Source: UBA5436 sp050951845
GTDB taxonomy: Bacteria > Bacillota > Clostridia > Saccharofermentanales > DTU023
Length of the DNA: 64,000 nt
Direction of reading: 5' to 3'
Assembly (NCBI GenBank): GCA_050951845.1
Contig: JBMNJV010000001.1
Location: 310,001-374,000 of the forward strand
Made by a program: the position numbers and the translations under genes. The notes beneath the pieces are model-generated. The model was not told the DNA's origin, ran no database searches, and saw nothing but the letters and a program-made list of their open reading frames with translations. This document shows, piece by piece, positions 51,142 to 60,183 of the stretch (the stretch's first letter is position 1; the number at the start of each line of letters is the position of its first letter).

Positions 51142-51570
51142 ATGGTTAAACATTATGAATTTTTTGTAATGACAAATGATGAATATGATACAGCCTATAT
51201 CGGTGATATTGTAAAAGACTATGTCAAAGAGTCAGGTGTGAAAAACGGTATTGTTTCTGTAGTTACTGCACATACAAGTTGCGGTATCCTCGTAACGGAG
51301 CCTTTAGATTGTATATTAAGCGATCTTAAGGATTTGTTAACTGATTTTATTCCTGAAGATGCTGAATATTCACATGCTCATTTCTTACATACGTATGGCA
51401 GAACGTCCGCAAATTCGTATGGTCACCTCAGATCTATCTTTACAGGAAATCATACGATTGTTTCTCTTGTTGACGGTTCACTTGCAATGGGTGCGGCACA
51501 GGAAATAGTATTTATGGAATTTGACGGCCCGCAACAACGCAAAGTTTATGTAGACATTATTGGAGAATAG
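51142..51570 (+). CDS. YjbQ/UPF0047 family protein
   Basis: The 142-residue protein matches UPF0047/YjbQ: VVTAHTSCGILVTEP, the conserved HAHFLHTYGRTSANSYGHLRS with several His, and SLVDGSLAMGAAQEIVFMEFDGPQQRKVYV. Homologues have been reported to bind metal and, in Escherichia coli, to have weak thiamine-phosphate synthase activity; the physiological role is unsettled. It is in an operon with the amidohydrolase homologue, with GGAGGAG directly upstream. Confidence 0.88.
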   Translation: MVKHYEFFVMTNDEYDTAYIGDIVKDYVKESGVKNGIVSVVTAHTSCGILVTEPLDCILSDLKDLLTDFIPEDAEYSHAHFLHTYGRTSANSYGHLRSIFTGNHTIVSLVDGSLAMGAAQEIVFMEFDGPQQRKVYVDIIGE

Positions 51571-51612
51571 GATATGGTTTTCTGCCCGGGAAATATCTTT
51601 TGATTAATAATT

Positions 51613-51656
51613 AAATTAGTGGCTGTAAATAATATTTATTGCCGCTAATTTTATTT
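51613..51656 (+). terminator. Terminator after yjbQ
   Basis: AAATTAGTGGC (51613-51623) pairs with GCCGCTAATTT (51641-51651) over 11 bp with one G-U pair, and TATTT follows. It separates the amidohydrolase-YjbQ pair from the EamA transporter gene. Confidence 0.7.
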
Positions 51657-51751
51657 AAGATTAACATCCCGGAATATTGTGAAAATTTAACATTAAAACA
51701 GGAATAGGAATTGGAAGTCAGTTTTAACATAGTCAATGATGATTTAACCTG

Positions 51752-52804
51752 ATGCCGGATAACTACGAGATATTTTATATTGAAATCAGAGCTTTTATGT
51801 CAAACGAAAATTTAGAAAATGTTATCAGTGATTCCGAAAAAAGAAAAGAGGATTTTTGGGGAAAGCCGATTGTATGGTTATCAGCTACCTTCATTTGTGT
51901 TTTTCTATGGGGAAGCTCGTATCCTGCAGTAAAAAAGGGCTACGAATTATTCGGTGTTTATAATCAGACTGAAAACCTGATTCCTTCGACATTGCTTTTT
52001 GCAGGTATGAGATTTGTCTTAGCTGGTCTGATAATTATGGGATTTACTGCACTGACAGAAAAAATCAATCCGTTTCCGACAAAACCGAAACAAATCAGAG
52101 ATGCTTTTTTATTATGCATTCCGCATACTTTGTTCCAGCACGGTCCGCTTTTTATAGGATTAGCCCATACTTCCGGAGCAATCGGATCAATTCTATCTTC
52201 AACCTCAGCGTTTATGTCTGTAATTCTCGGAAGTATAGTGTATGCGGATCAAAAAATGAATATTTCAAAAATTCTCGGATGTTTAATAGGTTTTATAGGG
52301 GTAGTTGTGATTGATTTTCCGGCTCCGGATTCTATGGGATTTAATTGGTTGGGAGATGGAATGATGTTGCTGTCTGCTTTTTCGACATCAGTTGGTGATG
52401 TAGTGACAAAACCTCTGACTAAAGCGAATCATCCCAGATTATTAAGTGCCTGGAATTTTATGATGGGAGGATCGATTTTTCTGATGATCGGCGGTTTGCT
52501 CAATGGGAAACTTGTTCCTCAAACCATTCATGCCTGGCTTGTAGTTCTTTATCTGGGAATATTAAGCTCAATAGCTTTCTCTCTCTGGATTACTCTGTTA
52601 AAATATCATAAAGTTACAAAAGTCAGCATTTTCAAAAGCTTAATACCGGTTGTCGGCGCAATAGCATCAGCTATTCTTCTCAAGGAAAACATTTTTCAAC
52701 CTCGGATTATCATTACATTATTACTAATTGCTTTGGGAATTGTATTGGTTAATTATCAAAAAGACAAAGACAAAAATTACGAACAAAGTGAAGCTGGAAT
52801 GTAG
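51752..52804 (+). CDS. DMT-superfamily (EamA) transporter
   Basis: The polytopic protein has about ten hydrophobic helices in two EamA repeats: FICVFLWGSSYPAVKKGYELF and GLAHTSGAIGSILSSTSAFMSVILGS in the first, SAWNFMMGGSIFLMIGGLL and SLIPVVGAIASAILLKENI in the second. These carriers export or import small metabolites such as amino acids or sugars. The start is uncertain: ATG 51752 has no clear ribosome binding site, and the in-frame ATG 51797 (MSNENLEN), 15 codons on, removes a hydrophilic N-terminal stretch. Length is 350 or 335 residues. Confidence 0.85.
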   Translation: MPDNYEIFYIEIRAFMSNENLENVISDSEKRKEDFWGKPIVWLSATFICVFLWGSSYPAVKKGYELFGVYNQTENLIPSTLLFAGMRFVLAGLIIMGFTALTEKINPFPTKPKQIRDAFLLCIPHTLFQHGPLFIGLAHTSGAIGSILSSTSAFMSVILGSIVYADQKMNISKILGCLIGFIGVVVIDFPAPDSMGFNWLGDGMMLLSAFSTSVGDVVTKPLTKANHPRLLSAWNFMMGGSIFLMIGGLLNGKLVPQTIHAWLVVLYLGILSSIAFSLWITLLKYHKVTKVSIFKSLIPVVGAIASAILLKENIFQPRIIITLLLIALGIVLVNYQKDKDKNYEQSEAGM

Positions 52805-52923
52805 ATATTCAGAACAAGATCGATATGATATTTGAGTTTATAATTAAATATAACTCTTTTTCAGATACTGTAAGTCGAGTATTAAATAAATTAAAATAAA
52901 ACAGATTAACAATGGAGGTTATT

Positions 52924-53874
52924 ATGGAAATTTTAACAATTGGTGGTTTATTGGCAGAGATCATGCGTAAAGATTTGGACGAACCGTTTACCCAGGCTGC
53001 TGATTTGACCGGTCCGTATCCGAGCGGAGACGCGACAATATTTGCTGACGTTGCAGCGAGATTGGGCAATAAAGTTGCAATGGTCGGCACAGTAGGTAAC
53101 GACGGATTCGGAGAATGTATTGTGAATCGCTTGAAAGAAGACGGTGTGGATGTTTCTTCAATAAAGGTTGATCCGCTGAATACTACAGGTGTTGCTTTTG
53201 TCGCGTATTTCAGTGACGGAAGCCGCAATTTTATTTATCATTGGCGATATGCTGCTGCCGGTCAGATTACTTATGATCAGGTAAATCCTGAATTATTAAA
53301 AGACCTTAAATGTTTACACTTAACCGGAGTAGGCATGTCTGTTAATGACAGCATGAAAGAAACCATGTATAAGTTAAATAATGAAGTTTCAGATGATACT
53401 TTAGTAAATTTTGATCCCAATATCCGTCCGGAAGTCTTAAGTGCAGATGAAATTCGTGAATTGTGCCGTCCGGTCCTGGAACGTTGTGATATATTTTTCC
53501 CCAGCGCAACAGAAGCACAACTGTTTACTCAAATGGAAACAGATGAATTGGGTTGTAAAAAATTAGCAGCTGAAGGCAAACTTGTCGTTTTGAAAAACGG
53601 TGAAAAAGGATGCGTAATTTATTCAGGTGATCAAAGAATGGAAGTACCGTCTTTTGAGGTTGAAGAAATTGATCCTACCGGTGCCGGAGATTCTTTTGCC
53701 GCCGGATTCATTACAGCATATCTGAGAGGCTATGATTTAAAGAGCTGCGGCTATTATGCAAATGCAGTTGGTGCTTTATCTGTAACCAAGAAAGGTCCTA
53801 TGGAGGGTGCACCATACGAAGAAGAAGTTTTGGAATTCCTGAAGAAAAATAATGTCTCGCTGGAATTAGCTTAA
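52924..53874 (+). CDS. PfkB/ribokinase-family carbohydrate kinase
   Basis: ATG 52924 follows GGAGG by 5 bases; the upstream in-frame codons are not needed. The 316-residue protein begins ILTIGGLLAEIM and has the GDATIFADVAARLG and VGTVGNDGFGECIVNRLKEDGVD ribokinase pattern. DPTGAGDSFAAGFI near residue 250 is the anion hole with the catalytic Asp. The substrate could be ribose, fructose, 2-keto-3-deoxygluconate or an unusual sugar. It precedes the DUF4432 epimerase-like gene. Confidence 0.88.
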   Translation: MEILTIGGLLAEIMRKDLDEPFTQAADLTGPYPSGDATIFADVAARLGNKVAMVGTVGNDGFGECIVNRLKEDGVDVSSIKVDPLNTTGVAFVAYFSDGSRNFIYHWRYAAAGQITYDQVNPELLKDLKCLHLTGVGMSVNDSMKETMYKLNNEVSDDTLVNFDPNIRPEVLSADEIRELCRPVLERCDIFFPSATEAQLFTQMETDELGCKKLAAEGKLVVLKNGEKGCVIYSGDQRMEVPSFEVEEIDPTGAGDSFAAGFITAYLRGYDLKSCGYYANAVGALSVTKKGPMEGAPYEEEVLEFLKKNNVSLELA

Positions 53875-53978
53875 TCAAGCATTAATGTTTGTACTGAGTT
53901 TGACAGCAGACAATTAATTTTGATCTAGGTAAAAACGGTATATCAACAAAATTTATTTACAGGAACAAGGTGATTAAT

Positions 53979-54992
53979 ATGAAAAAATCATACAGTGAGA
54001 TGTTGCCTTTTATAGGTGATCTGAACCAATTAATTTCTTGCGAAGAAAGTGTTCTGTCCGGAGGGTTTCAAGAGGGAGTAAAATGTATCCATGTTAACAA
54101 CGGCGGCAATATTTCCGCAACGATTTTACCCGGACGCAGTATGGACATCTATCAGGTAAGATATAAAGGGAAAAATTTAAATTATATTGCACCGAGCGGA
54201 ATAATAGCATCTGAATATTATGAAGCTCAGGGATTCAGGTGGCTGAGAAACTTTTTTGTCGGTTTTTTAACTACTTGCGGTTTACAGCATATCGGCAGTC
54301 CTGCAGTGATTAATGGTGAAGAGGTCGGATTGCACGGACGAATCAGTAATACTCCCGCAGAGAATGTAACGATTACACGTGGTTCCGTAGATGATGTTCC
54401 TTCTTTATCTATTGAAGGGACAATGCGAGAAGGAAGAATTTTCGGTGAAAATCTGACTTTAAAACGCAAATTAGATTTTTTATACGAAGATGATGCTTTT
54501 ACGATTACGGACACAATAACAAATCATGGTTTCGGTGAAAGGCAATACCTATACTCACTCCACTTAAACTACGGGTATCCGTTGCTGGACAAAGGTGCTC
54601 AGATAATTATGGACACTGAGGATGTAGAACCCAGAGAAGAACATGCAGCTAAGTTCATTGATTCGTGGATCGAGATAGAGGAACCTCAATATCCTTACCC
54701 GGAACGTTGTTATTTTCACAATGTGAAACCGGATAATGACGGAATCAGCCGGTACACATTATTTAATCCGGATATCAATATAGGCGTTAATGTTCAATAT
54801 AAACATGAAGACTTCCCTTATTTCGTACAATGGAAAATGTTGGGAAAAGGTGAGTATGTCTTGGGTTTAGAGCCGCTTAATACGCCTTTGGATGGTCCTA
54901 AATTAGGTGAGGAGGGCTGCAAAGCTCCGATTTTGCAACCCGGCGAAAGCAGAGACTATACATATTCATTCAAATTTATTGATAAGCTTTAA
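53979..54992 (+). CDS. DUF4432 protein, aldose-1-epimerase-like
   Basis: The 337-residue protein has the galactose-mutarotase-like beta-sandwich pattern of DUF4432: GFQEGVKCIHVNNGGNISATILPGRSMDI, then GFRWLRNFFVGFLTTCGLQHIG, EVGLHGRISNTPAE and LHLNYGYPLL. ATG 53979 is preceded by AAGGTG at 6 bases; the GTG three codons upstream is less likely. The family is probably carbohydrate-active (epimerase or binding); its reaction is not established. Its place between PfkB and FGGY kinase genes supports a role in sugar anomer or epimer chemistry. Confidence 0.75.
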   Translation: MKKSYSEMLPFIGDLNQLISCEESVLSGGFQEGVKCIHVNNGGNISATILPGRSMDIYQVRYKGKNLNYIAPSGIIASEYYEAQGFRWLRNFFVGFLTTCGLQHIGSPAVINGEEVGLHGRISNTPAENVTITRGSVDDVPSLSIEGTMREGRIFGENLTLKRKLDFLYEDDAFTITDTITNHGFGERQYLYSLHLNYGYPLLDKGAQIIMDTEDVEPREEHAAKFIDSWIEIEEPQYPYPERCYFHNVKPDNDGISRYTLFNPDINIGVNVQYKHEDFPYFVQWKMLGKGEYVLGLEPLNTPLDGPKLGEEGCKAPILQPGESRDYTYSFKFIDKL

Positions 54993-55062
54993 TTATTAAT
55001 AAGATTGAAGATTGCTGCTGATTAATATGATTTTTAATTGAGTTAACTGAGGGTAAAAAGTC

Positions 55063-56583
55063 ATGAAATTTATTGCATATGATTTAGGAACCGGTGGAAT
55101 CAAAGCCTCGCTTTATGACGAGAAATTGAATACGATCGAAAAAACATTTATTGAATACAGTACTTATTATCCGAAAGACGGTTACCATGAACAAAGACCT
55201 GAAGATTGGTGGCAAGCTGTCATTGAAAGCACAACGGAATTACTGCAAAAAACAAAAGTTGATCCTTCGGAAATAGCATGTGTTTCCCTTTCCGGTCACA
55301 GTCTTGTTACAGTACCCATTGACGCTGAAGGTGAATTGTTATCTGAATTTGTTCCGATTTGGTCTGATTCACGTGCTGTTTCGGAAGCTCAGCAATTTTT
55401 TCAAAGAATAGATGAAGAAAAATGGTACTTGACTACCGGAAACGGTTTTCCTGCACCGCTTTATTCAGTTTTTAAACTAATGTGGTTAAAGGAAAATCAA
55501 CCGGATATCTTTAAACAAATCTACAAAATTTTAGGTTCCAAGGATTATATAAACTACAGATTAACAGGTAATTTCTATACAGATCATTCATATGCTTCCG
55601 GTTTTGGAGTTTATAATCTCAATGAGAATGAACTGGAGAAACAATTTTTAGATGTTGCCGGTATTCCCGAAGCCATTTTCCCTGAAATAGTTAATTCTCA
55701 TTTCATCGTTGGCAAAATCACGAAAGAAGCCGCAAAATTAACCGGTTTACCGGAAGGCACATCTGTTGCTTGCGGCGGTGTTGATAATGCATGTATGGCT
55801 TTGGGTGCAGTCGGAGCTGAAGAAGGTGCCGTATATCTGTCTCTCGGATCGTCGAGCTGGATTGCGGTAAACTCCGAAAAACCGATGCTTGATTACAAAA
55901 CAAAACCTTATGTTTTTGTTCATATCCAAGAAAACATGTATACTTCCGCCTATTCAATTTTTTCTGCCGGAAGTTCTTTGACTTGGGTAAGAGATACGAT
56001 TTGTCAAGAGATTGAAGATACCAAAAATGCCTATCGGATTATTGATGAGCTGGCATTACAATCCCCGCCCGGTTCTAACGATGTGGTTTTTAACCCGAGT
56101 CTTGCCGGAGGAACTTCTCAAGATAAGAGTGTAAATATTCGAGGGGCCTATCTTGGTCTCGGTTTAGGAACATCAAAATCAGATATTTTGCGAGCGACTC
56201 TTGAGGGAATCGCAATGAATTTGAAGTTGTCATACAATCAGATTGCGGAAAAAGTCGAATTGTCAAAGAATCTTTTGATTTGTGGCGGAGGCAGCAAAAG
56301 TAAAATCTGGTTACAAATGTTTGCCGATATTTTCAATGTAAATATTATAAAAACCAACATTGATCAGGATGCAGCATCGTTAGGTGCGGCGGCAATTTCT
56401 GCAAAAGCGATGGGGTTATGGGATGATTATTCCCAAATAAAACAACTCCATCAAGTAGAACATACTTTATCTCCGGATATTAATAACTCAGGTAAATATA
56501 ATTTATTGGAAAAACGCTTTACATACATAGCAGAAATGTTATCCGATTATGGCGATTATTTTAACCGTGATCAGCTGTACTGA
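55063..56583 (+). CDS. FGGY-family kinase, xylulokinase-like, paralogue 1
   Basis: The 506-residue kinase starts FIAYDLGTGGIKASLYDE and has HEQRPEDWW, SGHSLVTVPID, IWSDSRA, the catalytic-site ACGGVDNACMALGA, and the C-terminal ICGGGSKSKIWLQMFADI. These are XylB-type features. It is closely related to the truncated gene at the window end (62555). The two share, for example, DEEKWY-TGNGF and KDY-N-RLTG motifs. It likely phosphorylates a ketopentose or ketohexose. It follows the DUF4432 gene by 70 bases. Confidence 0.88.
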   Translation: MKFIAYDLGTGGIKASLYDEKLNTIEKTFIEYSTYYPKDGYHEQRPEDWWQAVIESTTELLQKTKVDPSEIACVSLSGHSLVTVPIDAEGELLSEFVPIWSDSRAVSEAQQFFQRIDEEKWYLTTGNGFPAPLYSVFKLMWLKENQPDIFKQIYKILGSKDYINYRLTGNFYTDHSYASGFGVYNLNENELEKQFLDVAGIPEAIFPEIVNSHFIVGKITKEAAKLTGLPEGTSVACGGVDNACMALGAVGAEEGAVYLSLGSSSWIAVNSEKPMLDYKTKPYVFVHIQENMYTSAYSIFSAGSSLTWVRDTICQEIEDTKNAYRIIDELALQSPPGSNDVVFNPSLAGGTSQDKSVNIRGAYLGLGLGTSKSDILRATLEGIAMNLKLSYNQIAEKVELSKNLLICGGGSKSKIWLQMFADIFNVNIIKTNIDQDAASLGAAAISAKAMGLWDDYSQIKQLHQVEHTLSPDINNSGKYNLLEKRFTYIAEMLSDYGDYFNRDQLY

Positions 56584-56585
56584 TT

Positions 56586-56629
56586 AACATGATTAGTTTA
56601 ACTAATTAACGTGATTAGTTTAACTAATC
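56586..56629. repeat. Tandem 22-bp repeat with internal palindrome
   Basis: Two adjacent 22-bp copies (56586-56607 and 56608-56629), differing at two positions, each contain the symmetric GATTAGTTTAACTAAT. In the second copy GATTAGTTTAACTAATC is a perfect 8+1+8 palindrome. It lies just after the kinase stop codon. The rest of the 309-bp gap 56584-56892 is AT-rich; only a 14-codon open frame near 56803 is visible and I do not call it a gene. The repeats may be protein-binding sites or form hairpins. Confidence 0.7.
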
Positions 56630-56892
56630 AGAATGCTGTAAAGAGATGAATTAACAGTGAAAAATGCAGCAAGAACAATGTAAATACAATTATATTAAAA
56701 TACATTATTACTTTAAATATTATCACTAAATAATAAGATTATTTTTTAGGTAATAACAACAAATTGAACAAAAGAGAGTGAAATTTATAAGACTGTATGT
56801 TAATATGTTAGAACAAATGAAACAAATGCAGAATAACCCGCTCTCTTAAAATTTTAGAAAACAACAGCAAAGCAGAAGAAAGGAATGAAGCA

Positions 56893-57765
56893 ATGAAATA
56901 TGGAATATTTTTCTCGTATTGGTCAGATGAATGGAAAGGGGATTATTTCTATTACGCCAAAAAGGTAAAAGATCTGGGATTTGACGCCTTAGAAATCTCC
57001 GCCGGTGAACTTCTCAAGATGTCGCGCGAAGATTTGGAGAGATTGAAAGCGTTGACAAAGGACTTGGACTTGGAGCTTTCTGCAAATCTGGGTCCGCCTA
57101 AGAAATATGATGTTTCATCAAAGGATCCGGAAATAAGAAAAGCGGGATTGGCATTTTATTCTGAACTGATGGCGGCAATGGATGTTTTGGATTGCCGCAG
57201 ATTGATCGGAGCGTTGCATTCAACGTGGCCGTTTGACTTTTCGGATAAAGATAAGGCAACTTTCTGGAAAAATGGTGTGGAAAGTTTAAAAGTAATGGGC
57301 AAAGAAGCTGAGAGTTTAGGAATTGAATTAAGTTTGGAAGTTTTAAATCGATTCGACGGCTTAGTCATTAATACAGCTGATGAAGCAATACAGTTTGTGG
57401 AAGAAGTCGGAAGTGATGCTGTAAAAATTCACTTAGATACATTCCATATGAATATAGAAGAAGACGACATGCTTGATGCAATCAGAAAATCCGGTAAATA
57501 TTTAGGTCATATGCATGTCTGTGAAGGTAACAGAAAACTTCCCAGCCCTGAAAAAGGTCACTTGGATTGGGTAGGAATAGGCAAAGCCCTGAGAGATGTG
57601 AATTATAAAGATCTGATTATCATTGAAGCATTTACCAGAACCGGTACTCAAGTGGGTAATGACACATTTATCTGGCGTGATTTATCCGGTGGTGCAGACG
57701 AAGCAAAATTGGACAGAGATGCCAAAGAATCATTAGAATTTTTGCGCAAAGCTTTCTCTGAATAA
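56893..57765 (+). CDS. D-psicose/D-tagatose 3-epimerase (ketose 3-epimerase)
   Basis: The 290-residue TIM-barrel protein closely matches known clostridial D-psicose 3-epimerases. Metal ligands are Glu149 (LEVLNRF), Asp182 (HLDTFHMNIEED), His208 (GHMHVCEGNRK) and Glu245 (IIEAFTR), with Arg214 in NRK. Other conserved blocks are FSYWSDEW-like at the start and WRDLSGGADEAKLDRDAK at the end. It epimerises C3 of ketoses (fructose to psicose, tagatose to sorbose, also ribulose to xylulose in relatives). GGAATGAAGCA precedes the start. It is directly upstream of a sugar ABC transporter, so it probably acts on what that transporter imports. Confidence 0.93.
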   Translation: MKYGIFFSYWSDEWKGDYFYYAKKVKDLGFDALEISAGELLKMSREDLERLKALTKDLDLELSANLGPPKKYDVSSKDPEIRKAGLAFYSELMAAMDVLDCRRLIGALHSTWPFDFSDKDKATFWKNGVESLKVMGKEAESLGIELSLEVLNRFDGLVINTADEAIQFVEEVGSDAVKIHLDTFHMNIEEDDMLDAIRKSGKYLGHMHVCEGNRKLPSPEKGHLDWVGIGKALRDVNYKDLIIIEAFTRTGTQVGNDTFIWRDLSGGADEAKLDRDAKESLEFLRKAFSE

Positions 57766-57843
57766 ATATTGTTTTTCAGCTGGAGAGTGATCAGAAAACG
57801 CCATCCGTTTAACAGGGAGCAGAGAAAGGTTAGTATTTGAAAT

Positions 57844-58821
57844 ATGCAAAAAAGTGGAAATCAAGTTCTGGGAAAAAGACTTAAGTATTTTTTTTCGCAG
57901 CAAGAAATAATAGTTGTAATCCTGATATTAATTATCGGTTTGTTTTTAAGCTTTGTCAGACCTGATTCATTCCCGACTACTTTGAATTTATTTAATGTAT
58001 TGAAACAAGCTTCTCAATATGCAATCTTAGCAGTAGGTATGGGGATGGTCATTATTGCCGGCGGAATTGATCTGTCAGTCGGATCAAATATCGCTTGCGG
58101 AATATGTTTTGCTGCCTATGTCAATGAAAAGGCCGGCGGGATTTCTCCCTTTTTGGTTCTGTTGATGATTTTTGCAATCGGTTTGTTATTTGGATTGATC
58201 AACGGGGTTTTAATAGCAAAAGTGGGTTTGCCTCCGTTTATTGCAACGATGGGTATGTTAAGTGTCGGTGAAGGAGTTGCACTTCTGTTATCAAACGGAT
58301 CTCCTATCAAATATGGTGAATCCTGGATTTCGGTTTTTGGCGGCGGTTATGTGGGGCCTGTACCGGTTCAGGTTATTGTAATGGCTGTGGTCGTAATACT
58401 GGCCTGGATATTTACAAAATATACGGTTGTAGGCAGAAACATTTATGCTGTCGGCAACAATCCCAGAGCAGCTTCTTTAACCGGTATTAATACCAGCAGA
58501 ACATCGATTCTTGTTTATGTTATATGCGGACTGATGTGTTCAATTGTCGGATTGATTATGATGGGACAATTGAAACAGGCAGGTCCTTCATATGGTTCCG
58601 GTTATGAACTCGATGCGATTGCAGCGGCAGTTATCGGCGGGATTTCAATGTCCGGCGGTGAAGGAAGGATTTTCGGAGTTACGGTTGGTGCGATCTTGAT
58701 GGCACTGCTGAGAAATTTGTTTGTCCAGATAACTGTTCCCGGTTATTGGCAAACAGTAGTTTTAGGTTTGGTAATTATAGCATCCGTATCGGTTGATGCA
58801 CTGAGAAAACACCGGAGATAA
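57844..58821 (+). CDS. Sugar ABC transporter permease (RbsC-like)
   Basis: The 325-residue membrane protein has about nine hydrophobic segments and RbsC-type motifs: AGGIDLSVGSNIACG, GLPPFIATMGMLSVG, and GGISMSGGEGRIFG. It begins the third transporter set and is followed by its binding protein and ATPase. The ribosome binding site AAAGG lies 14 bases from the ATG, which is long. Confidence 0.94.
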   Translation: MQKSGNQVLGKRLKYFFSQQEIIVVILILIIGLFLSFVRPDSFPTTLNLFNVLKQASQYAILAVGMGMVIIAGGIDLSVGSNIACGICFAAYVNEKAGGISPFLVLLMIFAIGLLFGLINGVLIAKVGLPPFIATMGMLSVGEGVALLLSNGSPIKYGESWISVFGGGYVGPVPVQVIVMAVVVILAWIFTKYTVVGRNIYAVGNNPRAASLTGINTSRTSILVYVICGLMCSIVGLIMMGQLKQAGPSYGSGYELDAIAAAVIGGISMSGGEGRIFGVTVGAILMALLRNLFVQITVPGYWQTVVLGLVIIASVSVDALRKHRR

Positions 58822-58897
58822 TCCCTGGTTTAGTGTTTTACAATGAGGCAATGCATTGTGCAATGCAAATCTAATGGAAAAATAGAAAGGTAAGAAT

Positions 58898-60091
58898 ATG
58901 AAAAAAATCAGAACAATAGTATCACTTTTACTTACTGTATTATTACTAATCAGTATAGTCGGTTGTTCCGGAAAATCGGATAAAAAAGACTCCGATGAGA
59001 AAAAAGAAGATACTAAAAAAGAAGAAGTTGTAGAAGAAAAAGCTGAAGAAAAAGCGGAAGAAAAAGCTGAAGAAAAAGCTGAAGAAAAAGCTGAAGAGAA
59101 AGAAGAACCAGCAGAAGAAGCGGCAGAAGAAGCTGCCGATGATTCCGGTGATTTCACCAAAGGTGCTGATATAGTAGCTCCTGACGGAAAAGTACTGAGA
59201 TCATTGCCGGTTGATCAAAAAGCGGATGACAAATTACGCATAGCCTCAATTTGTGTTCAAAACAATCCGTGGGGTGCTGCAGTTGTAGTTGGCCAAGAAT
59301 TTGCGAAAGAGGTTTTGGCAGACAGAAACTGTGTAGTTGATGTTATTGCAGTTAAATCTTTTGATGCAATGGAATGGGTTTCAGCTATAGATAACTGTAC
59401 TGCTTCCGGATATGATGCGATTTGTATTTTCGGTGTATCGGATGAGTTAAACGACAGTGTTAACAAAGCGATTGAAGCAGGAATTGAAATATACACATTT
59501 AATGGTGATCTTCCTGATACCGAACGTATTGCATGGTACGGAATGGATGACTATGCGGCAGGAAAAGTAGCCGGCCAGGCTATAGTAGATGCTCTTCCGG
59601 ATGGTGGAAAATATGCAATTATTACCGGACGTTTCTCCGTTTACGGACATGAAAAACGCAGAACAGGTTGCCGCGATGTCACTGATGAGGTAGAAGCTCT
59701 GAATCTCGTAGGAGAATATGAAAATGATGATGATGCCGATACCGCTTATAACCTGACAACAGACCTGATTAATGCCAATCCGGATTTGAGTGCGCTTTAT
59801 GTTACTGCAGGAGGACCAGGCGGTGCCGCACAGGCAATTATTGATGCCGGTAAGAGCGGAGAAATCACTTTGATCTGCCACGATGCATTATCTGCTGTTG
59901 CTGATTACATTGAAGACGGAACAATTTCAGTCTGTATTGACCAAGATCCGTTCAACCAGGGCTATCAACCGGTAATTGATGCATATAACAGTCTGGTAGC
60001 AGGTGTTGTACCTGAAGAAATGAATGCATATGATGCAGTAATTGCTACACCGGATAATGTAAAATCCTTATTCCCGGAATTATATGAATAA
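58898..60091 (+). CDS. Sugar ABC transporter substrate-binding lipoprotein (third set)
   Basis: The lipobox ends at Cys23 (ISIVGC). A Lys/Glu/Ala linker (about 26-85) includes five EEKA units. The periplasmic-binding fold (about 110-397) begins LRIASICVQNNPWGAAVVVGQEFAKEV and includes CTASGYDAICIFGVSDE and YVTAGGPGGAAQAIIDAG. It is not closely similar to the XylF-like or RbsB-like proteins earlier in the window. It is 397 residues long. Its substrate is probably the ketose acted on by the 3-epimerase upstream (inference). Confidence 0.92.
   Translation: MKKIRTIVSLLLTVLLLISIVGCSGKSDKKDSDEKKEDTKKEEVVEEKAEEKAEEKAEEKAEEKAEEKEEPAEEAAEEAADDSGDFTKGADIVAPDGKVLRSLPVDQKADDKLRIASICVQNNPWGAAVVVGQEFAKEVLADRNCVVDVIAVKSFDAMEWVSAIDNCTASGYDAICIFGVSDELNDSVNKAIEAGIEIYTFNGDLPDTERIAWYGMDDYAAGKVAGQAIVDALPDGGKYAIITGRFSVYGHEKRRTGCRDVTDEVEALNLVGEYENDDDADTAYNLTTDLINANPDLSALYVTAGGPGGAAQAIIDAGKSGEITLICHDALSAVADYIEDGTISVCIDQDPFNQGYQPVIDAYNSLVAGVVPEEMNAYDAVIATPDNVKSLFPELYE
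59033..59092 (+). repeat. 12-bp coding tandem repeat, five units
   Basis: Five consecutive units of GAAGAAAAAGCT (second unit GCG) encode EEKA in the linker of the third binding protein. It is nearly identical to the array at 39973. Confidence 0.85.
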
Positions 60092-60140
60092 TAATAATTT
60101 TCAGGAAAAATTTTAATAATTATTGTAATGCTTTTATTTG

Positions 60141-60170
60141 ATGAAACGACAACATTTGTTGTCGTTTCGT
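60141..60170 (+). promoter_or_regulatory. Perfect hairpin next to the ribosome binding site of the third ATPase
   Basis: GAAACGACAAC (60143-60153) pairs with GTTGTCGTTTC (60158-60168) across a 4-base loop. Two more pairs (one G-U) extend the stem to 60141-60170. AAGGAGG starts 2 bases later and the ATG at 60184 follows. No T-run is present, so it is not a standard terminator. It probably marks the 3' end of a stabilised upstream mRNA or tunes ATPase translation. Confidence 0.65.
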
Positions 60171-60183
60171 CAAGGAGGTCATA

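Noticed and set aside
56803..56847. 14-codon open frame (MLEQMKQMQNNPLS)
   Set aside because: No ribosome binding site and no sign of conservation.
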